DNA from: Odiellus spinosus
Taxonomy: Eukaryota; Arthropoda; Arachnida; Opiliones; Phalangiidae
Direction: 5' to 3'
Length of the DNA: 64,000 nt
Assembly (NCBI GenBank): GCA_963920705.1
Contig: OY987238.1
Span: 12,146,183 to 12,210,182 of the forward strand
Shown here: piece by piece, positions 49,336 through 60,959 of the stretch
How positions within the stretch are numbered: position 1 is the stretch's first letter
How the letters are laid out: each line of letters begins with the position of its first letter
The notes under the pieces: model-generated
What the model was told of the DNA's origin: nothing
The model's input: only the letters and a program-made list of their open reading frames with translations
The model's database searches: none
Program-made: the position numbers and the translations under genes

Positions 49336-49741
49336 TAAAGCTTCGAATATTTATCTATTATCCGAATATATAAGTTGCCTTTTTTAAATGAGTATTTTAA
49401 TTTTTAAAACCTCCGCGGTAATTAAGAATATAACTCCAATTAGAATCACTGATAAAAATCGGTTAATCCCGAAATTTCGTTGCCAATATATTAGAGTAAT
49501 AAAAAAAAAATAACCCTTATATATTTAACGTTGCCCAAAACAGCTGTCGAAGTCGTTTCCGGGATTACAACGTGCAATTACTATTGGTTCCCTCGAAAAA
49601 GCGTATTAACCAACCCCCCTTCCTCCTCTCGAACTAAAAAAGGTATCGGGCTAATTATTGAAGCCTGCTGGAAAATCTAATGATCGTCGGTCGTTTATTA
49701 GTCCTTATCCTAGCGTTCCAATTAAGCTTATGGACAATTTG

Positions 49742-49795
49742 TTAAAGGGAGAATGAATAGGAAAACTATAATGACCTTCCAATTTTGTCATTTAA
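49742..49795. mobile_element. T2-like 5' end fragment
   Basis: TTAA-AGGGAGAATGAATAGG followed by about 35 bp, directly abutting the TTAA of the family B copy at 49796. Probably a remnant interrupted by B. Confidence 0.45.
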
Positions 49796-50123
49796 TTAAA
49801 GTGAGGCTGCCACTGATTTTTCATGAACTACAAATGTAAATTGAGTCGCATTTTCGAAAAGATCGTTGAAAAACGATTAAAAATATATACCCATATGTCA
49901 TAGACTTATTAACATAACGGTAAAAATACATATTTTATAATCTCTATTTTCGAAATTTTTAAAATACATATTTCCCGCAATATACGTCATCAATATGATC
50001 GCGTGATTTCGCCTACAGTTGATTCTCGCGCGTTCTAGCACGTGATAAGGTTGCTTTCGCGCTGTCTTTTTCGTAAAAGTACTTAATCCAGTTAATTACG
50101 TTCCAGAAATAAACTACGTCATC
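49796..50123 (+). mobile_element. Family B repeat, copy with intact left end
   Basis: TTAA-AGTGAGGCTGCCACTG start, full core and the tail ACTTAATCCAGTTAATTACG to AAACTACGTCAT. It shares its tail with the copy at 55.6 kb, which helps place the right end. Confidence 0.78.
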
Positions 50124-50129
50124 TTTTTT

Positions 50130-50630
50130 GGAGCTGAATTGCTACCTGCTCTAGCTCAATTTATATAAGAGTACGAAAAAGCATATTTCGTTAAAGCTCT
50201 GCAATTCGCTAGACATTTTCACGTCCATTATCCGCGTGTTCTTTAAGCGTCTAAGCCTTGGTCCGCAACCAGAATAAAGAGCCAACGGCCGAAAGGCAAA
50301 CGATATAAACAAGCGAAGTGTAACTATAGATACTGAATAACGTATATCTACCTTCTTCCGTTGACAAACCTCGTAGTGGAGGTCCCAAACGTGACGCCAA
50401 ACCATGAACGTAACAGTCTTAAGGGAACTGTACAAAATAGCGAGATTGTTAATGGTTAGAAAAATAAAAGAAAGACCACCTTTGTTCTTATTAAAGCTCT
50501 CAGGACGAACGTAAGGTGGTTCTCTATAAGTAAAAAGGCTTTCCCCTCCCCCCAAAAGGAACCCCCAAGAGAATGTAACACGCATTCCGTTAAGTGTTTT
50601 CCGCCGATCCGATTTAGCGGTACATACTAG
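50130..50630. other. Longest non-repetitive frame; not accepted as a gene
   Basis: A 144-codon frame on the minus strand (50585-50151) is the longest outside tandem repeats. It has no recognised domain and no splice or promoter context, and it sits between family B and C elements. It may be part of a decayed mobile element. Confidence 0.3.
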
Positions 50631-50682
50631 CCGAGTTCACACTCGCGACTTTGAAAGCGTTTACAACCGATTTAGATAGTTC

Positions 50683-50841
50683 AGTCTTGCTACGGTCACA
50701 CTAGCATTTCTTAATCGATTTGAAAATGTTAAATCAAATCGCCAGGAATCGTTTTTAAATCGAATCAAATACACACGACTCCTAACTAAATGTTTTGAAT
50801 CTGTTTAAATCGATTCCAAGGTCTAGTGCGAACGCAGCTAC
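50683..50841 (+). mobile_element. Family C element, internally deleted
   Basis: GCTACGGTCACACTAG start and GTGCGAACGCAGC-TA end are only about 155 bp apart because the middle is missing. A further end fragment (AAGTGTGAACGTAGC-TA) lies at about 50885-50937. Confidence 0.7.
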
Positions 50842-51602
50842 TGTAAAATATTGGGGTCAATAAATAGAATTATTAATATTGGCTTGGAAAGATGATTTGA
50901 ACATTCAAAACGGTTTCAAAGTGTGAACGTAGCTACAGTCTTGGAGGAGAAATAGAACATTATGACATTTAACACGTGATCTGTACGCGTGTTTTAAATT
51001 ACCATATTATATTAAATTCATTTCGATATCCACTTTTCTGTTAATTAGAGCTTGTTAACGTGGGTTAATTAATCAAAAAGCTTGATTTAAGTTTCAACTT
51101 AGTTTGACGCAAAAGCTCGGTTATTGGCCAAAAAATCTTGATTGAAAACCTGCCTAAGCAATGGTAAAATTCATAGAGATAAAAATAATTTGTTTGGGAA
51201 TCATTAGGGTTAATGTCCTGTCTGAAATACTACTGTCCTGGTCAGACTGTGGTCAATCTTAGGTACACAAGCTTACGTGTGGACGTCTGTTATTCAGGGT
51301 GAATGAGCCTTTGGTCTGTTAAACTAACAGACTTACTTGTGTTGACTTAAATACCGAAAATGTTCTGATATTTGTCGAAATTCATCAGGGTAAACTTATA
51401 CGCGATGGTCAAGATTAGTTTAGCAAAAAAAAACATTATCTTCTATGAGATTTAACAGTGTCATTCTGTTCTTAGTTTTAGCTTTATTGCAAACTTACCA
51501 CGAACACGAGTGATAAGCCTTCTTTCCCTATTTGCTTTCTACTTATTTTTGATTTGTATTTGGAGTATATTATGTAACCCTTTGAGTAAACGAATACTAT
51601 GC

Positions 51603-51930
51603 CACAAGAAAATCATCCTTCAAGTTTATAAGACGATTTTCCCAGTCCACGGTTTCGCCCCAATTATTCCGCAATTTGTACATTAAGGCGACCCAGGGAG
51701 AGTTGATTTCCCCCGTAAACGTCTAGAAAGTTCGCCGTAACATTAGCAGTGTCTATTTAGTTTCAATCTCAACCGCTAGGGCAATTTCGTATTCCGTATC
51801 TAAACCGTTTAGATTTTTTTAGATTTTTTCTCTCTCTCTCCTCGGGCGAAAGCTCTGACGACAAAACTTTCAGAACCACGTACGAATCAAAATATGCCTT
51901 GTTGTAAACTTGAAGCGTGATTTACCTGTG
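51603..51930. mobile_element. Element E, inverted copy 2, end abutted by A3
   Basis: Reverse complement of copy 1 over its left part (for example CCGCTAGGGCAATTTCG and CGTACGAATC), with both terminal repeats present (CACAAGAAAATC and GATTTACCTGTG). It is shorter than copy 1 through internal loss. A3 inserted at its last base. Confidence 0.68.
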
Positions 51931-51936
51931 ATATAC

Positions 51937-52274
51937 CAGAAGCCGATGAAACCCTCCTTTGAAGTCTATTACTCCCGGGTCTTGTCTACCCCTCTCTGTA
52001 TGGGTTATTTTCAAAAAGCGCGATTCGTACGCCTCCTAACGGTAGATATTTTCGAAGCGGGAGTTCGTCGAGCGAATATCTCTAGCAGCCTTGGAGTTCG
52101 TCAAAAAAACGTCGTCGTTTGTGGAGAGAGAGAATTTCCAATTTTCCGTAGACAGGGGGGTATGAAGTAGGACCCCTCCGATCTCGTAAAATTGGGAATT
52201 TTACCCATACAGAGAGGCGCGCTATATGGAACATTAGAGTAGTAGACTTCAAAGGAGGGTTTCATCGGCTTCTG
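51937..52274. mobile_element. Family A foldback MITE, copy A3
   Basis: 338-bp copy. The flanking 7-mers GATATAC (51930-51936) and GCTATAC (52275-52281) differ at one base, consistent with a mutated 7-bp duplication. It sits at the very end of an element E copy (51603-51930). Confidence 0.88.
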
Positions 52275-52659
52275 GCTATACTTATAGCCACGATTTTATC
52301 AAATATTTAATTGAAACAAATCTTTTATTTGAAGAAGAGAAAAGTAAATTTAGTTAGAAATTTCAGACATGTACAACTAAAAATATCTAGTGATATTTGA
52401 GTCCCCGCCCCCCAAAAAAATCTATTCCACAAAAATCCGCAGAAAGTTTTTATTGATCGAATTTTATACATACCATGGTAACTAAATTATATCGGTTAGT
52501 TGAAAAAATACTTATTCTGGGTAGAAAAAAAAAATAACTTTTAAGTCCCAGAAGAAATTTCAATATTGGTGTGTTATTCTAACTCAGCATTTCACAATTT
52601 TAAAGGTGAACTCTCTCCCTTTCTCTCTATAAAAATATTAAATTTAGCTCTATTATATC

Positions 52660-53010
52660 TCAAAAAGAGCTTTGTAACCACAATGACGTCATAATGGAGG
52701 CACAATCCCAAATCACACCCTTGTTATTATTTCAAAACTATTCATAAAATAACTTCTTTATTTACGGACCGATTTTAACGAGAATTGTATCAATTTGAAG
52801 CTTTCTTCAAGCTCTATTCGATTCTTTAGTTATTCGTTCAAACCATCATGACGTCATAATGGATGCACAAATATTTATATTCACAAATCACACCCTTGTT
52901 ATTATTTCTAAACTATTCGTAAAATAACTTCTTTATTTACGGACCGATTTTAACGAGAATTGTACCAATTTCAAGCTCTATTCGATTCCTTAGTTATTCG
53001 TTTTGAAATA
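52660..53010. repeat. Direct duplication of about 165 bp (repeat J type)
   Basis: ATGACGTCATAATGGA recurs at 52683 and 52848. Between and after lie near-identical stretches containing TTACGGACCGATTTTAACGA. Each unit carries a full TGACGTCA palindrome. Confidence 0.8.
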
Positions 53011-53421
53011 TTGAGTTTTTCAAGTTTACTTGTCCTTTGAATGGATGAGGAGAGGGATTTGAAACGCGTCTGAATATGTTAAGTTCTTTTTTTAGGCGTC
53101 TTACTTTGCCGTCTCCTTACGCGATCGGTTCTCCTGCCGGTCGACTATTTGAGTTAGTTTTTTTTTTCTTCCGATATCATACGCTAAAGGCGAATCAGAA
53201 ACCTAGGAAATAAATATTCACTTTATGGTTGTGATTCAAAGTTGAGCGAGAAAGAAATCCTTTTTAGTTTCGACAGTTTTCTTTATATTCCATCTTTACT
53301 TATTTTTTGTCAACACCTGTAGTAGAAACCTAATCCCTTTTTCTTTGGATATATTCGAATTCAATCGTGGAGCAATGAAAACCGGAGACTATAAGGCTAC
53401 TAATATCATTAAAGATTATTA

Positions 53422-53638
53422 TTAAAGGGAAAATGAAACATAATAAGTGTTTTTTTATCAAACCTTATGAATACTTCTGCCTGTCACCGTGGAAACAAAC
53501 TCACCCTCCATGCTTTCTCTTGCCTCGCTAACCCAATAGGAAGGTCAAACGGTGAGCCCACTTCCATTGAAACAGGCAGGTGACAGGCGGAAGAAATCCT
53601 AGGCCTTTAATAGGCCTAACCCACCATTAACAAACAAC
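53422..53638. mobile_element. T2-like MITE remnant carrying a nested foldback
   Basis: The left end is TTAA-AGGGAAAATGAAAC, followed by ATAATAAGTG, as in the T2-like family. The tail AATAGGCCTAACCCACC matches the family's left arm. A separate short foldback interrupts it. Confidence 0.6.
53475..53593. mobile_element. Short foldback nested in the T2-like remnant
   Basis: CTTCTGCCTGTCACC at the left is the near-exact inverse of GGTGACAGGCGGAAG at the right, about 119 bp apart. The host T2 sequence continues on both sides. No target duplication was recognised. Confidence 0.55.
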
Positions 53639-53639
53639 T

Positions 53640-55524
53640 TGAGATAGAGTAGTGCCCGGTTGAGTCTTTTTCATTCTTGTTTTTCTTGGGCATTTTTTTG
53701 TTTTATGATTTTCGGATAAACGTCCTTGGATTGGACCATTTTTTATCGTGGTGTTCCTTTAGCTTCCATTTTCATTTTTTTTATTGTACGTTTTTGACTG
53801 ACGGTTAAAGAAAACGAGGAATGGGCCACGGAAAATTTGGATACATTTACGGTTAAGGCCTAGCTGTACTAAAAAGTTTATAATACAAACAAAAGTTAGG
53901 CTCAATTTTGAACTCCATAGGAATTATGCGATCTTTAAATTACTTGGAATTAATTACAGAAAGATCTGCTCACTTCAAATTATGAATATACGAACTAAAC
54001 ACACTTAATTTGATTCATTGTTATGCTTTTTCATCTAAACTTATTTAGAAATTAATTTAAATACCTAAAAACATCTCCAATAATTATTAAAACACAAATA
54101 TTAATCAGTTGACATAATCATATACTGGAATTTCTTTTACTTTCAAAGTTTATCTTGAAAACTAATTCTGTGGTCCTTTTACCAAAAATTGGAACAGAGT
54201 CACTTGAAATTCATCGCGTCTAAGGTATTGGTTGGAAAATAAAACAGAAAAGCCTTCTGGGAATAAGGTATGAATTTATGAGAAGCCATAACGATAAAGA
54301 GCCGCTATTTCCTTTACATTTGAATATTGCATGTTGATGGGTTGTAATATTTTATGAAAAATTTCGTATTATTTGAAGAGCGGTTTATGACAGATGTATT
54401 CAATATTTTCACTATATAATATTGGACCCTAGACACTAATTTAAACACTTTTGAGTAACGTACCTGAAACTTTTCATTTCAAGAGTTTCTGTTTACCAAA
54501 TGACCAAAAACTCTCAATTTGGATAGGCTACGAGTGACCGTGGTTTTCATTTCAATTTATTCTCGTAGGTTAATTAAAGAAATTGGCTTTCCAAATGAGG
54601 AAAATCTTCTAATTTGGTTAAAATTAGTGCATTTTGAAAAATACAATATTCGGTCAAAATGTACCAAATGAAGAAACCAATTGGACCACTATTGTTTAAT
54701 TAGGGTTAATTAATTTGGTCTATTTGGTTGGAATTTGGTCAACATAAATTGTAAAAAATTCTATGACGTATAACCCACGTGTTATCCGGTCAATCCACGT
54801 TCTCTGGTAGAAATTTTATTTTCAATTGAGGATAAAGCTACAGTTTGATTAGTTTATTTCGAGTAGCGAATACCTTCGAATCTAAATATCATTCGAAAGA
54901 AAGGTTGACGTGACGAAAGATGTGACGTCACACCTATTGTGATTGACTGTTAAAAATTGGTAGATGAAATTTATTATTTTATAATAACTAATTGCAACAA
55001 TTAATTCGGCCAACTGGAGAAAAACATTGGCTCGTGTGAAAGGCTCTTAAGCTAAGTATTCTAGAAGGGAAACGTGTAATGTTACGTACTTACGCTTATC
55101 AACCAATCACAGTTGAAGTCTTAGACACGTTAACACTTCAATCTGAAATATCTTTCTACATAAATATATAGTTTATGAAAATTTCCCAGAGGGCTTTTCG
55201 CTTTTAGACCAATAAGGACCTATATTGCTCCGAATGTCTGCTCATCTCTCTTTATGGAGAGATGATCAAGACAGAGGGGAACTTGCCCTTAATGAGTTTA
55301 AGCGAATATCCTTGCCTGGTTTCCTAATTAGTAAAACGTACAACTATGGAAATGAGTCTTGTGTAGTTATTCCACGCGGACTACATCGGGGAAGCTAGCT
55401 GCAACGAATCTCGTGGATTGAATTCATATACCTATATATCGTTATAATTTAAAGCGAAGCTAACGCAACCTTTTTCGAATGCCTATGGATTAAGATTTTT
55501 GTTTTATCAAAACGCTTTATTCAA
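53640..55524. other. No gene recognised
   Basis: AT-rich, apparently unique except for the M-like foldback. A TGACGTCA site near 54923. Confidence 0.5.
54488..54745. repeat. Foldback M relative
   Basis: Shares GAGGAAAATCTTCTAATTTGG-type sequence with 316-487 and repeats TTTGGTC several times on both strands. The boundaries are uncertain. Confidence 0.35.
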
Positions 55525-55599
55525 AAATTTATACCTTTGGGTTGACGCCTTCTAAAGAAACTTAAAAATTAAAATATCCAAACAATATACAAGTAATTT

Positions 55600-55939
55600 G
55601 TTTTCCGATTCATGACGTAGTTTATTTCCGGAACGTAATTAACGATAATTTTCATACGCAACGTAGGACTTGATCTGGATTAAGTGCTTTTACGAAAAAT
55701 ACCGCGCGAAAGCGAATTATCTTTAGGCTCTTCAATAGCGAAATCACGCGACTATAGTGATGACGTAGGAAATTTTTATTTTAAAAATTTCGAAAATGGC
55801 GATTAAAAAATATGTATTTTTAGTGTCGCTGTAATTTTGTTCAATGACATATTTTGAATCGTTTTTTAACGATCTTTCCAACAATGATACTCAATTTTCA
55901 TTTGGAGTTTACGAAATATCCGTGTGAACCTCACTTTAA
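55600..55939 (-). mobile_element. Family B repeat, inverted copy
   Basis: On the minus strand it starts TTAA-AGTGAGGTTCACACGG at 55939 and reads through the common core and tail to ACGTCATG near 55612. A further 75 bp to the left (about 55525-55600) resembles 60563-60625, so the true element may be longer. Confidence 0.75.
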
Positions 55940-56126
55940 AACCGTTTATAGTTATAGTATCAATCCATATTTTCAACACGTACAAAGCTTTAGACTATGA
56001 TTTGATTTCTACAAAATTGATGGGATTACTAAGATATATGACTGTAGCTAATGAAATCTCTGATAAATTAAAGGGGTAGTATATAACCATGGGTTTAGTG
56101 TTATTCCTATTTATTCATATATTTTA

Positions 56127-56280
56127 GCCGCGTTCATACTAGGCCTTTAAATCGATTTAAACCGTTTCAAAATGTTTCGCTAGGATCGTGTGAACGGGAA
56201 ACCGTCTGTTATCAAATCTATTTGATTCGATTTCTCGAAACTGCTTCGGGAACCAGTTTCGTACCGATTTGGTTTCAACA
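56127..56280 (-). mobile_element. Family C element truncated beside a GC-rich minisatellite
   Basis: TA then GCCGCGTTCATACTAGG, running to ATTTGGTTTCAACAA. The remainder is replaced by unrelated sequence and the 15-16 bp array at 56325. Confidence 0.7.
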
Positions 56281-56324
56281 ATCACTCGAACTAGCCTGTC
56301 CCTCTTGTGGACAGCTCGAATTGG

Positions 56325-56457
56325 AACCGCGCAAATGGGAAATGCGCAAATGGGAACCGCGCAAATGGGAACCGCGCAAATGGGAAACCGCGCAAATGGC
56401 TACTGCGCAAATGGCTACTGCGCAAATGAAAATGCGCCAGTGGGAAACTGCGTAAGT
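56325..56457. repeat. 15-16 bp GC-rich minisatellite
   Basis: About nine units of GCGCAAATGGGAACC or GCGCAAATGGCTACT. It replaces the missing part of a family C element. Confidence 0.85.
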
Positions 56458-56459
56458 GG

Positions 56460-58140
56460 ACGCAAACCGATTTTAAATTGTCGAAAACTATTTATCTAAA
56501 CCAATACAAGATTTATAATCAATTTAAAATAGGATCCGTATATTTAAGATAAAATGTTTTTGCACTAAAATCAAGCTAATGGGATCCATTTTCCTGGTTC
56601 CTGGTAGTAGTACCCTTTAGGCAAATCCGTTGATTTGGCGTTTATTAAGAGGTAATTTATACTTAATTTGTACTAGCCGCTGGACACGATTGCGTTCGCT
56701 GTTGGGTCTTAGTTAATTTGGTCGACGAGTTGGAAAAGACCCAGGAGCTGCTTGATTTTAAATGACCCGGGTTCTCTAGCTTCAATAGCTCATTAGGTTT
56801 CCAAGCCGGAATTGATAATGATGTTGTTTGTTTTGATCAAATTTGCCAAGGGTTAATATTATTGAATGGTTGTGGTACTATAACAAACCTAACAATTATA
56901 TTAACAAGATAATTCTTTCTAACGAAGATCATTCCACTAATTTGGATAGAGCGGAAACTGTCTATTGTAGTGGAGTTTAGTTAGATTTTGGCAAATGTTC
57001 GTTAATTTTCTCAAGACGTATTAGAAGTTTAATGGTATTAGAATAATATTTTTCAATTCTAAATTGGCAATTAACGGAGTAATTTACCAAAGTAATTGTA
57101 ATTTACAATTTGCTCTGGTTAAATTATTAAATTAATAATTTATAATTAAATTGTTTTTTTTTACACAAAATTTGTTGACCATAAAACAATTTGACTTGTA
57201 AAATATTTAAATAATTTACGAAACTGCTACTACATGGTTAGAAGAATTAGTTTATTAAATAATCGTTTGTAGGAAAGCTTTCGGACGTACTAGGTAGGTC
57301 ATTTTAGTTTATTTTAACCACGTAGCAGTCTCGCAAATTATTTTAATATTTTATAAATTGTTTTTAGATCAGAAGTGACCTGCCACTATTTTCTTATGTA
57401 TTAGGTTTTTAGTTCAGCATTTAAAATAACGGAATTACAAATATTTATATGGATATCTGTAAATTACCGAGCGACTGTAAATTACCGCGTAATTTACCAA
57501 TTTTCAAAATTACTCAGACTTAAATTAAAGGTGAATTGCTAAGTCTGGGAGTTCCCACATTACATTTAAACTTTATATATGATTGCCATACTTAATTGCA
57601 CTGTTTTTTAGTTACTTATGGTTGTAGATATCCTTGCCTAGCTAGTAGTCGATATTCTAATTACCTTTTGGCGAAGCTTCTAATTAATGCTTTAATTAGA
57701 TTTTGGTTCCGTAAACCCTTCTCTTTCTCATACACAGTTTCTAGACCATATACCTAGGTCTCTCTCTCGTTATTTTCTATATCTTATAATCCCTGGTAAC
57801 GTATACCAGTCCTAAAAATAAACACCCATCTCACGCCACACTTCTATCCTCGCCTCTACACCTTCCGAAAATTTTCCTTCTCCTAGCTCGAGGGCAACGA
57901 ATTTTATGTAAATTAAATTGTTAATTAATCCACAAATCGTGAAACCCTAAAGGACCCCCTACCTATATATATATGTTGAAAGTCAACTTTCCCAAATATT
58001 TGTAAAGGGTGTGTAATTATTTCCAGACGTTTTCAAATTACGCTCTACGAAAATTTAAATATTTTTAGATATTTGCAAGGATATCTTAGTTATTTGGTAA
58101 CCCTTTCTTTGGGGCAAAAGATTCGAATATAACTTGTTTC
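56460..58140. other. No gene recognised
   Basis: About 1.7 kb of AT-rich sequence with repeated AATTTACCAAAGTAATT-like phrases near 57080 and 57500. Nothing else seen. Confidence 0.5.
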
Positions 58141-59470
58141 TCTTAAAAATATTTGTCCCAAAACTTGTTTCTCCCAAGAGAATTTCCCCAAAACTAGTTT
58201 CTCCCAAGAGAATTTCCCCAAAACTAGTTTCTCCCAAGAGAAATTTCCCCAAAACTAGTTTCTCCCAAGAGAAATTTCCCCAAAACTAGTTTCTCCCAAG
58301 AGAAATTTCCCCAAAACTAGTTTCTCCCAAGAGAAATTTCCCCAAAACTAGTTTCTCCCAAGAGAAATTTCCCCAAAACTAGTTTCTCCCAAGAGAATTT
58401 TCCCCAAAACTTGTTACTCCCAAGAGAATTTTCCCCAAAACTTGTTACTCCCAAGAGAATTTTCCCCAAAACTTGTTACTCCCAAGAGAATTTTCCCCAA
58501 AACTTGTTACTCCCAAGAGAATTTTCCCCAAAACTTGTTACTCCCAAGAGAATTTTCCCCAAAACTTGTTACTCCCAAGAGAATTTTCCCCAAAACTTGT
58601 TACTCCCAAGAGAATTTTCCCCAAAACTTGTTACTCCCAAGAGAATTTTCCCCAAAACTTGTTACTCCCAAGAGAATTTTCCCCAAAACTTGTTACTCCC
58701 AAGAGAATTTTCCCCAAAACTTGTTACTCCCAAGAGAATTTTCCCCAAAACTTGTTACTCCCAAGAGAATTTTCCCCAAAACTTGTTACTCCCAAGAGAA
58801 TTTTCCCCAAAACTTGTTACTCCCAAGAGAATTTTCCCCAAAACTTGTTACTCCCCAGAGAATTTTCCCCAAAACTGGTTTCTCCCCAGAGAATTTTCCC
58901 CAAAACTGGTTTCTCCCCAGAGAATTTTCCCCAAAACTGGTTTCTCCCCAGAGAATTTTCCCCAAAACTGGTTTCTCCCCAGAGAATTTTCCCCAAAACT
59001 GGTTTCTCCCCAGAGAATTTTCCCCAAAACTGGTTTCTCCCCAGAGAATTTTCCCCAAAACTGGTTTCTCCCCAGAGAATTTTCCCCAAAACTGGTTTCT
59101 CCCCAGAGAATTTTCCCCAAAACTGGTTTCTCCCCAGAGAATTTTCCCCAAAACTGGTTTCTCCCCAGAGAATTTTCCCCAAAACTGGTTTCTCCCCAGA
59201 GAATTTTCCCCAAAACTGGTTTCTCCCCAGAGAATTTTCCCCAAAACTGGTTTCTCCCCAGAGAATTTTCCCCAAAACTGGTTTCTCCCCAGAGAATTTT
59301 CCCCAAAACTGGTTTCTCCCCAGAGAATTTTCCCCAAAACTGGTTTCTCCCCAGAGAATTTTCCCCGAAACTGGTTTCTCCCCAGAGAATTTTTCCCGAA
59401 AATTATTTCTCCCGACTTCATTTTCCCCCCAAAAACTGTTTCTCCTAAGAGAGTATCTCCAAAAAATATT
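58141..59470. repeat. 31-bp minisatellite with three subfamilies, about 42 units
   Basis: Block 1 AAACTAGTTTCTCCCAAGAG, block 2 AAACTTGTTACTCCCAAGAG, block 3 AAACTGGTTTCTCCCCAGAG, each followed by AATTTTCCCC or a variant, in that order from left to right. Since 31 is not a multiple of three, the reading passes through all frames of the unit. All are stop-free, giving overlapping frames of about 340-356 codons on the plus strand that are not genes. Confidence 0.96.
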
Positions 59471-59997
59471 CTTCCAAGAGTATTTACCCCCAAAATAAAC
59501 TTGTCAATGTAGGTCCACGGACGTTCTAGCTCAGCTTTCCTTATTTTCCATTTAATATTCATTTCATTTCTTTTCTAGTCAATTATAAGAATTTTATCGA
59601 AATTTAATAAAGCTTCAGTATCCCTTCAATAATATTTAATATTGGATATACGAGATTGATCGAGTAAGGGAAATTATTGCTTTAACGGAATCTGATTTTG
59701 CGAAATTAGGACACAAACGGGGGTGGGCGATAAAGGGGTGGAGGGGAGCTGTTTTACAAGATCATCAAGCGCTGTATACAACAAGCAATTTATCGACTAA
59801 ATATTAGCGTTGCTAACAAAATCGATCATTGGATTGCGCGATGAGAAAGAGTGTACTTGCTAGGGGAGAAAGAGAATTTCCTAAGATCTCGTATAAGGGC
59901 TAAGACAAGTCCTTTTGTTCAGGTTTACTCCTTCCACGTACAAGATTTATAGTAAATTTCATTTTGATTAAATTGCAGTATATTTTTTCTAACATTA

Positions 59998-60495
59998 TTA
60001 AAGGGAGAATGAAAGGCCAAAACAACCGATTTTTAATCGATTAAGAATGCTAAAATAATGAGAAAAACAATAATATAACTCACCAAAAATATTTCCTTAT
60101 TTTATAATCAATTTCCAAAGTTCCGAAACTTGCTGATGCTAAGCCTTGGCTGCCTAGCTTGGCGAACTAGGCGAGCACGAGCCCTATTTTTTTTTTTAAT
60201 ATTCCCGTCTGATCTAGTCGCCAATCACGAGCGAGTACGCGTATTTTTAAACTACGCGTACTCGCTCGTGATTGGCGACAAGAACAGCCGCGAATATTAA
60301 ATAAAATATATATATATAGGTCGTGCTAGCCTAGTTCACCGAGCTAGGCAGCCTAGGCTTAGCATTGGAACTTTGGAAATTGATTAAAAAATAACGAAAT
60401 ATTTTTGGTGAGTTATATTATTGTTTTTCTCATTATTTTAGCATTCTTAATCGATTAAAAAAATAGGTTGTTTCGGCCTTTCATTCTCTCTTTAA
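59998..60495. mobile_element. Giant hairpin MITE P2 (T2/Kolobok-like ends)
   Basis: Second copy of the hairpin, 498 bp, with TTAA-AGGGAGAATGAAAGGCC at the left and CATTCTCTCT-TTAA at the right. The 63-bp central palindrome is conserved at 60217-60279 with a few changes at its axis. It is longer than P1, partly because the right arm keeps a stretch P1 has lost. Confidence 0.88.
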
Positions 60496-60959
60496 AGTGA
60501 TCGGCTCTCACCATTTTCAATATTTTTTTTATCATACCATTAAAAAGCCCATATTCAAAATTTTATACCTTTGCGTTGAAGTGTTCTTAAGAAACTTTAA
60601 AAATTAAAACGAGTGATAATTAATTAATTTTATATTACCTTCTCAAGGAAAAGTGAAATAAGGAGCTCGAAAAAACTTGATTGAAAACGGGGCTAAAGGA
60701 AATTTATCAATTTTTCCGAAATGATCTTTTTGAAAGGATTTCACTTTAAAACAAATATATTTTTAGTAACTTTTCTTCTTCTAGTCCTAAAACCTGGCTT
60801 CCGGATATTAATATATCCAAGTTCCCAGCATAGTTCTAATAGTTTTGAAAGAATAAAACACTAGTCTTTGTCTGCAAAATATAACTCTATAAATCTCTCG
60901 CGAGACTTATTATATCCATTATTATAAAACTTTATAATTTTTCTTTATCTAAGTATATC

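Noticed and set aside
50151..50585. 144-codon minus-strand frame
   Set aside because: No recognised domain, no start or splice context, and transposon fragments lie on both sides. Kept only as an unexplained stretch.
58411..59562. Overlapping frames of 150-356 codons on both strands
   Set aside because: They are translations of the 31-bp minisatellite in different frames, with no flanking unique coding sequence or splice signals.
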